Assembly (NCBI GenBank): GCA_019247775.1
Contig: JAFBAN010000203.1
Location: forward strand, 1 to 47,686
DNA length: 47,686 nucleotides
Reading direction: 5' to 3'
Source: Chitinophagaceae bacterium
GTDB lineage: Bacteria; Bacteroidota; Bacteroidia; Chitinophagales; Chitinophagaceae
The position numbers were made by a program, and so were the translations under genes. The notes under the pieces were generated by a model. It did not search any database. It worked only from the letters and a program-made list of their open reading frames with translations, and had not been told where the DNA came from. Shown piece after piece: positions 28,453 through 38,100 of this stretch; the first letter of the stretch is position 1, and each line of letters starts with the position of its first letter.

Positions 28453-29712
28453 ATGGTCAATCGCAGAGCTTTCATGAAATCAGGCGCAATGGCGCTGTTT
28501 GCTGCCGGAATTGGCGGCGTACCCGGATTTGTGGCGCGCGCAGCCGACAGCCGCAAGATCATCAGTCCATACAAGAAAGGAAAAGTGCTGGTCTGCATTT
28601 TCCAGCGCGGCGCTATGGACGGACTGATGGCCGTAAGCCCCTATTCCGATCCCAACCTGAAAACGCTCAGGCCTACGCTGTATATGAGTCCCGCGCAGAC
28701 CGAGGGGAAAATGATAGACCTTGATGGGAGGTTCGCTTTGCATCCATCCCTTCAATCCTTCGCGCCATTCTTTACGGAGGGTCGGATGGCTGTGGTGCAT
28801 GGTGTGGGTAGTCCGAATAATACCCGCAGCCATTTTGACGCGCAGGACTATATGGAAAGCGGAACGCCGTTCAGCAAGAGTACTTCGAGCGGCTGGCTGA
28901 ACCGCGCCGTGGGTTTGATGGGACATGATGCAACACCTTTCCGTGCCGTGAGCCTGACAAGCGCGCTGCCACGAAGCCTGTATGGCGATAATGAAGCGCT
29001 TGCCATCAATAACCTGCAGGACTTTGCGATCCAGATGCGCGGCAACCCGCTTGCGTCGAATCTCGCATCCAAATCATTCGAACAATTGTATGATCAGACC
29101 TCTAACCAGATCCTGAATAAAGCGGGCAAAGAAAGTTTCGATGCATTGAAAATGCTCAACGTAAATAATATTAAGAACTATCAGCCTGTGAGCGGTGTGG
29201 TGTATCCCAATTCCCCTCTCGGTAATTCGCTGAAGCAGATCGCCATCCTCATCAAGATGAATATCGGTCTGGAAGTGGCCTTTGCGGAAAGCGGAGGCTG
29301 GGATACCCATTTCAACCAGGGTACACTCAATGGAGCGCTTGCCCGTAACCTGAAAGATTTCAGCGACAGCATCGCGGCATTCTGGAAAGATATGGATGCT
29401 TACCAGGATGATGTGACCGTAATGACCATGACCGAATTCGGCCGCACCGCCCACCAGAATGGGACCGGCGGCACTGATCATGGCCGCGCCAGTTGCCTGT
29501 TCGTACTCGGTAACGATGTGCAGGGCGGTAAAGTGTACAATAACATGAAAACCCTCGCCCGCGAAGACCTCGAAGACAACCGCGACCTGCCGGTGAGCAC
29601 CGATTTCCGCTCCGTGTTCAGTGCTGTAGCCAATGGCCATCTCAAGATCAACAACAACCAGAAATTATTCCCTACCTGGGAAGGACAAAGCCTGGGCGTG
29701 ATGAAAGCCTAA
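28453..29712 (+). CDS. DUF1501 family protein, Tat-exported
   Basis: Twin-arginine-like leader NRRAFMKSGAMALFAAGIGG; VCIFQRGAMDGLMAV, GGWDTHFNQG, MTEFGRTAHQNGTGGTDHGRAS. Confidence 0.92.
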   Translation: MVNRRAFMKSGAMALFAAGIGGVPGFVARAADSRKIISPYKKGKVLVCIFQRGAMDGLMAVSPYSDPNLKTLRPTLYMSPAQTEGKMIDLDGRFALHPSLQSFAPFFTEGRMAVVHGVGSPNNTRSHFDAQDYMESGTPFSKSTSSGWLNRAVGLMGHDATPFRAVSLTSALPRSLYGDNEALAINNLQDFAIQMRGNPLASNLASKSFEQLYDQTSNQILNKAGKESFDALKMLNVNNIKNYQPVSGVVYPNSPLGNSLKQIAILIKMNIGLEVAFAESGGWDTHFNQGTLNGALARNLKDFSDSIAAFWKDMDAYQDDVTVMTMTEFGRTAHQNGTGGTDHGRASCLFVLGNDVQGGKVYNNMKTLAREDLEDNRDLPVSTDFRSVFSAVANGHLKINNNQKLFPTWEGQSLGVMKA

Positions 29713-29806
29713 AGAACAGATGAACAAGGAACAAGGAACTGACGAAGGGTGAAGGAAAGCCGTTTGTCGGTTCCTTGCTCATCTGTTCCTTGTTCTTCTG
29801 TTCTAA
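29711..29806. repeat. aacaagg heptamer repeats and their inverted copy between convergent genes; candidate bidirectional terminator
   Basis: gaacagatgaacaaggaacaaggaac on the left, gttccttgctcatctgttccttgttcttctgttc on the right. Confidence 0.8.
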
Positions 29807-32223
29807 TTGTTTCCCATTCGCTTACTTTCCTCGGTTTCCTTAACCCCGGGCCGGCGATTATCTTTAAAAGTCTTTCCGAAGCGCCAGGTGAGTGCAAGGT
29901 TTACTACGCGGGTATCGCGGGTAAGTTTGAAATATTCGGTGGCATGCTCGAAAATCGTAAAGCCTTTCATGGCCTGCGTATAAAAAACATCGCGCACATT
30001 CAACTTAACGGAAGCTTTGTTGCCGAATAATTGTTTGGACACGCCCACAGACAGTTGTCCGGTAGGGTCGGTGATCTCCTGCAGTTCCTGCTCGCTGGTA
30101 TTGTAGAAACCGGATAGCTCGAAAGTCCAGCCTTTTTTCAGCCTGAACTGGTTGTTCATGTTCAGGTTGCCCTGCGTAAGCGATGCAGTGAGCGGTGACC
30201 ATACATAACCTTCGATCTTCTTGTAGTTGAGACTGGCAGACAGGTTTAGCGACCAGATCTTCAGCGGCTGCAACTGCGTGCTTATTGAAATGCCGAAGTT
30301 CTGCATCCGGCCCAGGTTGCCTTCCGAATAAATGATGATATTGTTGGCGTTTGCATAAAAGATCTGTGAGAAATAATCTTTCGTGTACGAATAGCTCAGA
30401 CTGGTCAGCAGCAGGTCCCTGAAATTATGCGTGAACTCAAAATTCCAGGTATACTGGGGCTTGAAAAAAGGGTTGCCCTGCTGGTAGGTGTATTTGTTGA
30501 TCACAAAAACAAAAGGGTTCAGCTTCTGAAATGCCGGCCGGTCTATACGCCGTCCTGCGCTTAGCGAAAAACTGTGATTGGAATCAGCCTGCACCGTAAA
30601 CATCGCCGATGGGAATAAGCCTGCATACGCTTTGGAAAAAGAAGAATCCTTTCTCGCCGCATTACCTTTCTGCGTGGCGTCATAGGCCGTGTTCTCGAAA
30701 CGCAGGCCGCCCTGGATCGTGAACTTTCCTTTTGTCTTGTTCAGGTTCAGGTACAGGGCATGGATCGTTTCGTGGTAGATGAAATGATTGGTCTTGCCAA
30801 GGTCCTGCGTATACGCCCCGCCGGTCAAAGCATAATAATCGGCGATATTGTCGGTGTTCACCCTTGCCGATTTCCAGCCTGTTTCCAGTTTCAGGCCAGA
30901 ACCGAAAGTTTGCGTATAATCGGCTTTTCCTGAAAAAATATTTACCTGCGATGGAAGAAAGCCTTTCAATCCGTCTGTCAGTCCGGAAGAACTGAGTGTA
31001 TTCTGGAAGGACTGGTTATTCTCGATCTTATAGCCGAGATAATCGAGGTCCGCACTCAGTTCCTGCGTTTTTGAGAAGCTGTGTTTGAGATTGATATTCG
31101 TGCCAAGATTGCGCCAGTTACTGCTGTTATCACTGGTGGTGAGCAGGGCCGAATCTTTTTGCCCGGCTGCGTTGATCCAGTAGGCCGGACTATTCCCCCC
31201 ATTGGTGCGATGCGAGAAAATTCCAGTGAGGGTAACCCCGAGTGTTGTTTTTTTTGACAGCCTATAATCCATGCCGGTCTTTACCGTATGACTTTTTACA
31301 TGCCCGAAAAGATAACCCGGTTGTTCATAATAAGACCTAACCGTCTTGTCATCGTTTGCATAATAGGTCCGCAAAGCATACAGGTCGGTGAAGCCGCGGT
31401 TGGCGGCATAGCTGTAAGTGAGGAACAGGTTCACTGCCTGGTTGCGGTAATTCAGCAGCAGCGAATTATTGGTTTTATAGTAACGGCCCTGCCCATATCC
31501 TGCGGTAGCATTGCCATTGAATCCCTGGGTGCGCAGTTTTTTTGTTTTGATATGGATGATGCCGGTGCTGCCCGCCGCATCATACTTGGCGGTAGGATTG
31601 GTCATGATCTCGATCTGCTCCAGCTGCGAAGCCGGCAGACTGCCCAACATAGCGGCAAGATCGGCGGGCGGCAGGTAGGTCTGTTTGCCATCTACCCAAA
31701 CCAGCACATTCTGCTTTCCTTTCAGGCTGATATTGCCATCGCGGTCAACCGCAACCCCCGGCGATTTTTCGAGTACTTCCAGTGCATTGGCTCCTACGTT
31801 GCTCACAGACGATTCAACATTAACGATCGTAACGCCGGCTTTCATTTCAATAAAAGGCTTTTGCGAACGTACCGTTACAGTTCCAAGAGAAGTTGTTGAA
31901 GGCTGCAGGAAGATCGTATCTGTTTGCAAGGATGTTCCGGAACTGATATCGATCGCAACGATCATACGGTCAAACCCGATGGCCGTGGCTGATAAAAGAT
32001 AATGTCCCGGAGCAATTCGCTCCAGCTCGAACTGCCCCGATCTGCTGCTGACCCCGAGTTTTACCAGCCCCGAATCTTTTGGTCGTAACAGGTTGATGGT
32101 TGCACCTTCTACTGTGGCCCTTTTTGTGTCGGCAATAACCCCGGAAATCCTGCCGCCGGTCTGGGCCCCGACCAGTACTGAAAAAAACAGGATGGGAATA
32201 AGAAAGAAATGTCTCGTCGTCAT
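29803..32223 (-). CDS. outer-membrane beta-barrel protein (TonB-dependent receptor-like, carboxypeptidase-regulatory-like N-terminus)
   Basis: Signal peptide, CarboxypepD_reg-like GRISGVIADTKRATVEGATINLLRPKDSG, plug domain (ALEVLEKSPGVAVDRDGNISLKGKQNVLVWVDGKQTYLP), long barrel. Confidence 0.88.
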   Translation of the reverse strand: MTTRHFFLIPILFFSVLVGAQTGGRISGVIADTKRATVEGATINLLRPKDSGLVKLGVSSRSGQFELERIAPGHYLLSATAIGFDRMIVAIDISSGTSLQTDTIFLQPSTTSLGTVTVRSQKPFIEMKAGVTIVNVESSVSNVGANALEVLEKSPGVAVDRDGNISLKGKQNVLVWVDGKQTYLPPADLAAMLGSLPASQLEQIEIMTNPTAKYDAAGSTGIIHIKTKKLRTQGFNGNATAGYGQGRYYKTNNSLLLNYRNQAVNLFLTYSYAANRGFTDLYALRTYYANDDKTVRSYYEQPGYLFGHVKSHTVKTGMDYRLSKKTTLGVTLTGIFSHRTNGGNSPAYWINAAGQKDSALLTTSDNSSNWRNLGTNINLKHSFSKTQELSADLDYLGYKIENNQSFQNTLSSSGLTDGLKGFLPSQVNIFSGKADYTQTFGSGLKLETGWKSARVNTDNIADYYALTGGAYTQDLGKTNHFIYHETIHALYLNLNKTKGKFTIQGGLRFENTAYDATQKGNAARKDSSFSKAYAGLFPSAMFTVQADSNHSFSLSAGRRIDRPAFQKLNPFVFVINKYTYQQGNPFFKPQYTWNFEFTHNFRDLLLTSLSYSYTKDYFSQIFYANANNIIIYSEGNLGRMQNFGISISTQLQPLKIWSLNLSASLNYKKIEGYVWSPLTASLTQGNLNMNNQFRLKKGWTFELSGFYNTSEQELQEITDPTGQLSVGVSKQLFGNKASVKLNVRDVFYTQAMKGFTIFEHATEYFKLTRDTRVVNLALTWRFGKTFKDNRRPGVKETEESKRMGNN

Positions 32224-32364
32224 GTGCGCTTATTGCCGCCAAGATACGAAGGACACTGTTGGAGAATTTACGTTTTACACAAACGGAAGTCCAGTGTTTA
32301 ATGTTAGCCCGCAAGCTGGTAAATTTCGAATTGGCAAGAAAATTTAGGGCGGGGGTTACCCGGG

Positions 32365-32395
32365 ACAATTCAAAATTCAGAATTTAAAATTCACG
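32365..32395. repeat. short aattcaa heptamer array
   Basis: caattcaaaattcagaatttaaaattcacg, period 7. Confidence 0.65.
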
Positions 32396-32437
32396 ATAAC
32401 ACACAGTATGTAAATTTCAGACATCACGCGGTTTATA

Positions 32438-33970
32438 TCATTGGCGTACCAGCCAATAGCCTTCGACGCTTTTACCGTTCCTGGTATGCGTGAAGCGGTA
32501 ATACATGGAATGCTCCGGTTGCGCGTTGGATAATGCCAGGATTTTCTGGTAATAGGCATTTGTCATCAGGTCAACCTGAACTTTGTACATCTGTTTGAGG
32601 TGGAATCTTTCCATCACATCCTTTTTCATCTTCTCGGTATAGCGCAGCGAACTCTCATTGTAGCCGCTGAAATCGGCCGGCTTATAATCATTCAGTTTAC
32701 TGTTGTCCACTTTTTCATTATCGATCCATACGCCATAGCTGGCCGGGTTCTTCCATTTTTCCATTTGCGCTGCGGTGATATCGAGCTTGTCGGGTGGCGG
32801 GATCTTTTTTCCAAAGCTGACCCTTGTGCTGCTGCGTTGTTCGCGGTTCATCTGTTTGTAAAGGGTTTCCAGCCGCGCTCTGTCGGCGGGCGAAATCTTT
32901 TCCATGGTTTCATGGCCCCAAGCATCTTTCGTTGTATTGGCGGCTACGATACGGTTGTACTCGTCAAATTCTTCTTTCGAAATGCCGGTGCCGGAACTGA
33001 CCGGCAGATCGAACGGAGCACGGATAATGCGGAATGGCTTGCCGGGAGTGGTATCAGCCGGTTGAACAAACGGCGGTATGTTCGCCACAGTTTTTACGGC
33101 CGCGATGCCTGACCCAAAGCTGATCAGCGCAACAGTTAACAGGGGCAGGGTGGTTAACTTCTTGGCCAAAGCTCTCCAGGGATTGTATTGACGTGTGATC
33201 ATAACCAGTCTTTTTTTGAGGTCCGAAAAATTAAAATTACTTGTAAGCGGAAGCGGGTTTTGCATGCTGGCTTTTTCCAGCAGCAGGTATTGATAAGAGA
33301 CGGGATCGGGATGCCTGGCGATCACGGCTTCGTCTGCGAGGTACTCGTGATTGGCCTGGATGGATTTTTTGTACAGCAGGAACAGGGGATTGAACCAGCA
33401 GAACGTGATCACCAGTTCGATGAACAGGATATCCAGCGAATGCTTTTGAGCTACATGTGCCAGTTCGTGCGTCAATACTTTGGTTTCTGTTTCGGCGTCA
33501 TAATCCGATTCACTGATGAAAATGGTATTCAGGAACGAAAAGCTGCTCATATGCTGCTGACGAACGATCAGCCTTGCATCGCGGTACCTGATTGCCTGCC
33601 GGCTTCTGCAAGCCCTGCTCAGCAAATACAGGTTGCGCAGCATCCGCAACAGGAGCACACCGGTGATGATGCAATAGATCAGCATCCAGCCCGGGATCGT
33701 TCTCCGGGCCGCATTCGACGCAGCATCTATGGATGGATCGGTTGCGGGGGTTACCGGGATCTGCCAGTTAAAGTTCAGGGTTTCGGAAAGCGCAGGAAAT
33801 ACCGGTTGCGATACCGGAACGCTGACCAATGGGATGATAAAAGATGCGAGAACGGACAGGACCAGGTACCAACGGTTAAAGCGATGCATCTTTTCGCGCT
33901 CCAGCAATAGCAGGTATGCAAAAAGGAAAATGGCCGAACAGGCGGCGGTTTTAATAAGATACGGGATCAT
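32438..33970 (-). CDS. M56 family (BlaR1/MecR1-like) membrane metallopeptidase
   Basis: N-terminal TM helices, VLTHELAHVAQKHSLDILFIELV (HExxH); overlaps the blaI-like stop by 4 bp. Confidence 0.92.
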   Translation of the reverse strand: MIPYLIKTAACSAIFLFAYLLLLEREKMHRFNRWYLVLSVLASFIIPLVSVPVSQPVFPALSETLNFNWQIPVTPATDPSIDAASNAARRTIPGWMLIYCIITGVLLLRMLRNLYLLSRACRSRQAIRYRDARLIVRQQHMSSFSFLNTIFISESDYDAETETKVLTHELAHVAQKHSLDILFIELVITFCWFNPLFLLYKKSIQANHEYLADEAVIARHPDPVSYQYLLLEKASMQNPLPLTSNFNFSDLKKRLVMITRQYNPWRALAKKLTTLPLLTVALISFGSGIAAVKTVANIPPFVQPADTTPGKPFRIIRAPFDLPVSSGTGISKEEFDEYNRIVAANTTKDAWGHETMEKISPADRARLETLYKQMNREQRSSTRVSFGKKIPPPDKLDITAAQMEKWKNPASYGVWIDNEKVDNSKLNDYKPADFSGYNESSLRYTEKMKKDVMERFHLKQMYKVQVDLMTNAYYQKILALSNAQPEHSMYYRFTHTRNGKSVEGYWLVRQ

Positions 33971-34338
33971 TTTTTCTTTTTTTGGATCTGCTGATCGATC
34001 AGTTTCCGGAGCTCTTTCAATTCCTCCGCGGAAAGATTGGTCGTTTTTGTAAAGAAAGAAGCGAACTGCAGGGCCGAATCGTTGAAATTATTCCTGATCA
34101 GCCCCTTTACATGTTTCGAGAAATAATCTGATTTTTTGATCAGGGGGTAATACTGCCTCGAGTTGCCGTAAATCCTGTAACCGACAAAATCCTTATCGCT
34201 CATCCTTTTCAGCAGTGTTGCCACCGTAGTAGGCGCCGGCTTCGGATCGGGGAATGCTTCGATCAGGTCTTTGAGAAAAGCGGTTTCCTGCTGCCAGAGG
34301 TATTCCATCAGTTGCTCCTCGGTTTTGGTAAGTTCCAT
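33967..34338 (-). CDS. BlaI/MecI/CopY family transcriptional repressor
   Basis: MELTKTEEQLMEYLWQQETAFLKDLIEAFPDPKPAPTTVATLLKRMSDKDFVGYRIYGNSRQYYPLI. Confidence 0.95.
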   Translation of the reverse strand: MELTKTEEQLMEYLWQQETAFLKDLIEAFPDPKPAPTTVATLLKRMSDKDFVGYRIYGNSRQYYPLIKKSDYFSKHVKGLIRNNFNDSALQFASFFTKTTNLSAEELKELRKLIDQQIQKKKK

Positions 34339-34340
34339 GC

Positions 34341-34375
34341 TCTACATATTTAGAAGTGCTTCTACAAATGTAGAA
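34341..34375. promoter_or_regulatory. candidate tandem BlaI-type operator upstream of the BlaI-like gene
   Basis: TTCTACA-AA-TGTAGAA (34360-34375, 7-bp perfect arms, contains TACAnnTGTA) plus degenerate TCTACA-TA-TTTAGA (34341-34354), centres 20 bp apart, just upstream of the start codon. Confidence 0.7.
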
Positions 34376-34482
34376 ATACTTTTGGAATAAACAAGAACTT
34401 CTGAAAAAAAAATACAAGCGGGGCAGCCCGATTGCGGCCACTGATTGATTTTCAGCTCAAAAAAATTGTTGATGGGAAGGTT

Positions 34483-35325
34483 CTAATGCGGGGAACCGGC
34501 TTTCTTTTTCTCTTCAGCCAGCTTTTGCTCAGCGCCCTGCTTTAATTCGTTCAGCCAGGACTGAAATGCTGCTGCATCCACGAACGGATGTGGATCTCCT
34601 GGTTTGCGGTTCGCCAACTGCCTGGCCCGCTCGAATATTTTTCCCGGTCCGGGATGATTGGAAATATTCACCTCTATGCCCGCCATTTTCTGAATACGAT
34701 CCACACTTCGCAGGTACATTTCCGTTCGCTCCACTCCGTCGAAATTCAGTCCCACGCCGCCGAACATGAATGCAGTATACGTTTTGTTACCGTCACGTAC
34801 CGGGAAGCGCATGGACAGCACGCCCGGGGTATGCCCTGGCGTTTCAAAAAAATAAATGGTGGTATTACCCATCTGCAGCGAATCACCGTCGCGGATCACC
34901 CGGTCGCGCGTGAGTTTGTTATTGACGCTGGTATAAGGCGCTTTTATTTTTCCTTCGGCCATATCCCAATCCGGCGCAGTCATTCCGATCCTTGCGCCGG
35001 TCATGCGCTGTACGAATCCCGCACCCTCGCAATGATCGTAATGACCGTGGGTGCAAAGAATATACCGGATATCCTTGTCGCGGAAGCCGAGCTGCCGGGC
35101 GGCGGCCGGCGTATATGCGGTATCCTTTCCATACAGCGCATCGATCAATACAAGGCCCTTGTCGGTCCTCAGCAGGTAAGCGCTTACAAAACTGTTACCG
35201 ACATAATAGAGGTTATCGAATATTTTGAACGGTCTCACAATCACCGCGGAGTCGGCCGCTCCGTATTGAGCCTGTGCATAACCAGCAACAAGAACAAGCG
35301 CAGCAATCAGTCTGAGTTTTTTCAT
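34483..35325 (-). CDS. exported MBL-fold hydrolase resembling subclass B3 metallo-beta-lactamases
   Basis: Signal peptide; HGHYDH (HxHxDH), ETPGHTPGVLS, NISNHPGP as candidate zinc ligands; B3-like order of motifs. Confidence 0.82.
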   Translation of the reverse strand: MKKLRLIAALVLVAGYAQAQYGAADSAVIVRPFKIFDNLYYVGNSFVSAYLLRTDKGLVLIDALYGKDTAYTPAAARQLGFRDKDIRYILCTHGHYDHCEGAGFVQRMTGARIGMTAPDWDMAEGKIKAPYTSVNNKLTRDRVIRDGDSLQMGNTTIYFFETPGHTPGVLSMRFPVRDGNKTYTAFMFGGVGLNFDGVERTEMYLRSVDRIQKMAGIEVNISNHPGPGKIFERARQLANRKPGDPHPFVDAAAFQSWLNELKQGAEQKLAEEKKKAGSPH

Positions 35326-35332
35326 GTGATAT

Positions 35333-36106
35333 TTATTGTGCCAACGCTTTGGTCAGCGACTGTTTCAATCCGCTTGCTGTATTCACCACTTTCACGATCC
35401 GTCCGCTTTTATCTACAATAATATGGGTGGGATAGCTGTAAGCTTTCATAGTATCGGTAAGCCAGGATTTCTGGTCCGGTACCACCGCATAACTGAACTC
35501 ATGATCCAGCAGAAAACGCTGCAGAGCGTCAGGCCGATCCATTGCCACACTCACAAACAGTATGTCTTTTCTCCTGCGGTATTTTTTAACCAGCTCGTTC
35601 AGTTCAGGCATTTCCTGCACGCAGGGAAGGCAATTGATGAACCAGTATTTCAATACGAGTATTTTATCTTTTGTATTGCCGTTGGTATAATGCCTGCCTT
35701 TCAGATCTGTGAAATCGTATGATGGAAGCTGCTGCCCTTCGTGACTGAAGTTACGCTGTTCCTCGAAAGCAACAGTCTGGATGGAGGCGCGGATATTCCG
35801 CATATCCAGATTTTCCTCGCCGGTTGCAAGTAATAACAGACGATAAGAAACTTCGTCTCCATCAGCGCCGGTTCTTTGCGGAATATACCGGCCCGTTACC
35901 AATGAATCCAGGAATTGTGCTTTGCTGATCTTTTCATGGTTTGTATTCAGCGGAATGAAATCGGCTGACAGTAAAGTGTAGGCATTGTAATAATTCCACC
36001 AAGAGCGGAAATCTTTGACCAGGGAGGCCGAATCCGCAGTTGAAGGAAGTTGTGCCAATGAGCGCAGGGCGAATAGCAGTAGTATGACCAGGATTCGTAT
36101 CCTCAT
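35333..36106 (-). CDS. TlpA-like thioredoxin-fold protein (redoxin), exported
   Basis: Signal peptide; LVLKYWFINCLPCVQEMPELNELVKKY (CxxC) and YPTHIIVDKSGRIVKV. Confidence 0.88.
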   Translation of the reverse strand: MRIRILVILLLFALRSLAQLPSTADSASLVKDFRSWWNYYNAYTLLSADFIPLNTNHEKISKAQFLDSLVTGRYIPQRTGADGDEVSYRLLLLATGEENLDMRNIRASIQTVAFEEQRNFSHEGQQLPSYDFTDLKGRHYTNGNTKDKILVLKYWFINCLPCVQEMPELNELVKKYRRRKDILFVSVAMDRPDALQRFLLDHEFSYAVVPDQKSWLTDTMKAYSYPTHIIVDKSGRIVKVVNTASGLKQSLTKALAQ

Positions 36107-36138
36107 AGGATCAGATTACTGTGTAAAGAATTAGGGTA

Positions 36139-38073
36139 TCAGACTTTGCCATTCTTGATCTCCTCCACCACGCCGGGATCCAGCAGTGTACTGGTATCGC
36201 CCAGGTTAGCGGTTTCGCCTTCGGCGATCTTGCGCAGGATGCGGCGCATGATCTTTCCGCTGCGGGTTTTCGGCAGCCCTGTTACAAACTGGATCTTATC
36301 GGGTTTGGCAATGGCGCCGATAATCCGGGAAACGGTCTGGAGGATATCCTTTCTCACCAGTTCCTCTTCATGGGTTGGGTTGCCGCTATAGATCACATAA
36401 GCGTAAATGCCCTGGCCTTTGATCTCATGCGGATAACCCACCACCGCGCTTTCGATCACGCCTGCATGCATATTGATCGCGTTCTCCACCTCTGCCGTAC
36501 CGATGCGATGACCGCTTACATTCAGAACATCGTCTACCCGACCGGTGATGCGGTAGAACCCGTTCTTATCCCTCAAAGCGCCATCGCCCGTAAAATACAT
36601 ACCTGAATAGGTCGCAAAATAATTCGTGCGGCATCTTTCATGATCACCATACGTGGTGCGCAGTATAGCGGGCCAGGGCGCTTTGATGCAGAGATTTCCC
36701 GAAACTGTTTCATCGCCTTCCGCCACTACTTCTTTACCGTTCTCATCCACCAGTACCATCTGTAAACCCGGCATCGGCAGCGTGGCCCAGCCCGGAACAG
36801 CGGGCGTTACCCCGGCAAAATTGCTGATCAGGCAACCGCCGGTCTCAGTCTGCCACCAGGTATCGATGATAGGGCATTTCTTTTTGCCCACATGTTCATC
36901 GTACCAGTGCCAGGCCTCTTCATTGATCGGCTCGCCGACGGTGCCCAGTACCTGCAATGAAGAAAGGCTTTTCCCCTGCAGTGGCGCGGTACCAAAGCCC
37001 ATCAGGCTGCGGATAGCAGTGGGCGCTGTATAAAAAATGTTGACCTTGTATTTATCGATAATATCCCAGAACCGTCCCGCATCCGGCCAGGTAGGGATGC
37101 CTTCGAACATGAGCGAAGTGGCGCCCGCGCTGAGCGGTCCATAAAGGATATAGGTATGACCGGTGATCCAGCCGATATCGGCTGTGCAGAAATGGATCTG
37201 CCCGGGCTGGTATTGAAAAACATTTATAAAAGTGTAATTGGCCCAGATCATATATCCGCCGCAGGTATGCACCACGCCCTTGGGTTTGCCGGTAGAGCCT
37301 GAAGTATAGAGGATGAACAGCGGATCCTCAGCATCCATCTCTTCGGCTTCGATAAAATGAAGTCCCTGTTCTTCCACGCGTTTCATTTCCTCTTCCCACC
37401 AGAGATCGCGGCCTTTCAGCATCGATACGGGGGTACGCGTGCGGGTGCATACGATCACACATTTTACCGTGCTGTTACCTATCAGCGCATCGTCGATCAC
37501 GCTTTTCAGCGGAATATCTTTTGCGCCGCGGTAAGCGCCATCGCAGGTAACGATAAACGCCGCCTGTGCATCGGCCAGCCGGTCTGCAATGCTCTGCGCT
37601 GAAAATCCGCCAAAGACCACGCTGTGGATCGCACCGATCCTGGCGCAGGCCAGCACGGCAATGGCGAGCTCCGGTATCATACCCATATAAATGCAGACCC
37701 GGTCGCCTTTTTTTACACCGTTGTTCTTTAACACATGTGCAAACTGGCAGACTTTCTCCAGCAGTTTTTTATAGCTCAGGGTCCGGTTATGCTCATCGGG
37801 AGAATTGGGTTCCCAGAGGATAGCGGGCTGATCGGCTTTATGAGCGATATGGCGGTCGAGACAGTTCTCGGTGATATTGAGCTTACCGCCCCGGAACCAT
37901 TCTACTCTCGGTTCGGTGAAATTCCATTCGAGCACCTTATCCCATTTTCTGCGCCAGAGAAAATGCCCGGCTACCTCTGCCCAGAACCCGTCTGGATCAG
38001 TAATACTTTTCTGGTAAGCAGTCTTGTACTCTTCGAAGGTCCGGATCTGATAAGGATGGGGCATGGGAGACAA
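36139..38073 (-). CDS. acsA: acetate--CoA ligase (acetyl-CoA synthetase)
   Basis: LFILYTSGSTGKPKGVVHTCGGY, WWQTETGG, GRVDDVLNVSGHRIGTAEVENAI, LPKTRSGKIMRRILRK. Confidence 0.95.
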   Translation of the reverse strand: MSPMPHPYQIRTFEEYKTAYQKSITDPDGFWAEVAGHFLWRRKWDKVLEWNFTEPRVEWFRGGKLNITENCLDRHIAHKADQPAILWEPNSPDEHNRTLSYKKLLEKVCQFAHVLKNNGVKKGDRVCIYMGMIPELAIAVLACARIGAIHSVVFGGFSAQSIADRLADAQAAFIVTCDGAYRGAKDIPLKSVIDDALIGNSTVKCVIVCTRTRTPVSMLKGRDLWWEEEMKRVEEQGLHFIEAEEMDAEDPLFILYTSGSTGKPKGVVHTCGGYMIWANYTFINVFQYQPGQIHFCTADIGWITGHTYILYGPLSAGATSLMFEGIPTWPDAGRFWDIIDKYKVNIFYTAPTAIRSLMGFGTAPLQGKSLSSLQVLGTVGEPINEEAWHWYDEHVGKKKCPIIDTWWQTETGGCLISNFAGVTPAVPGWATLPMPGLQMVLVDENGKEVVAEGDETVSGNLCIKAPWPAILRTTYGDHERCRTNYFATYSGMYFTGDGALRDKNGFYRITGRVDDVLNVSGHRIGTAEVENAINMHAGVIESAVVGYPHEIKGQGIYAYVIYSGNPTHEEELVRKDILQTVSRIIGAIAKPDKIQFVTGLPKTRSGKIMRRILRKIAEGETANLGDTSTLLDPGVVEEIKNGKV

Positions 38074-38100
38074 TTTATCGAAATGTAAATATACTGAGCC

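Noticed and set aside
29709-29897. 62 aa minus and 93 aa plus ORFs in the DUF1501/beta-barrel gap
   Set aside because: Translations are repeats of the heptamer hairpin (e.g. VPCSSVPCSSV), not proteins.
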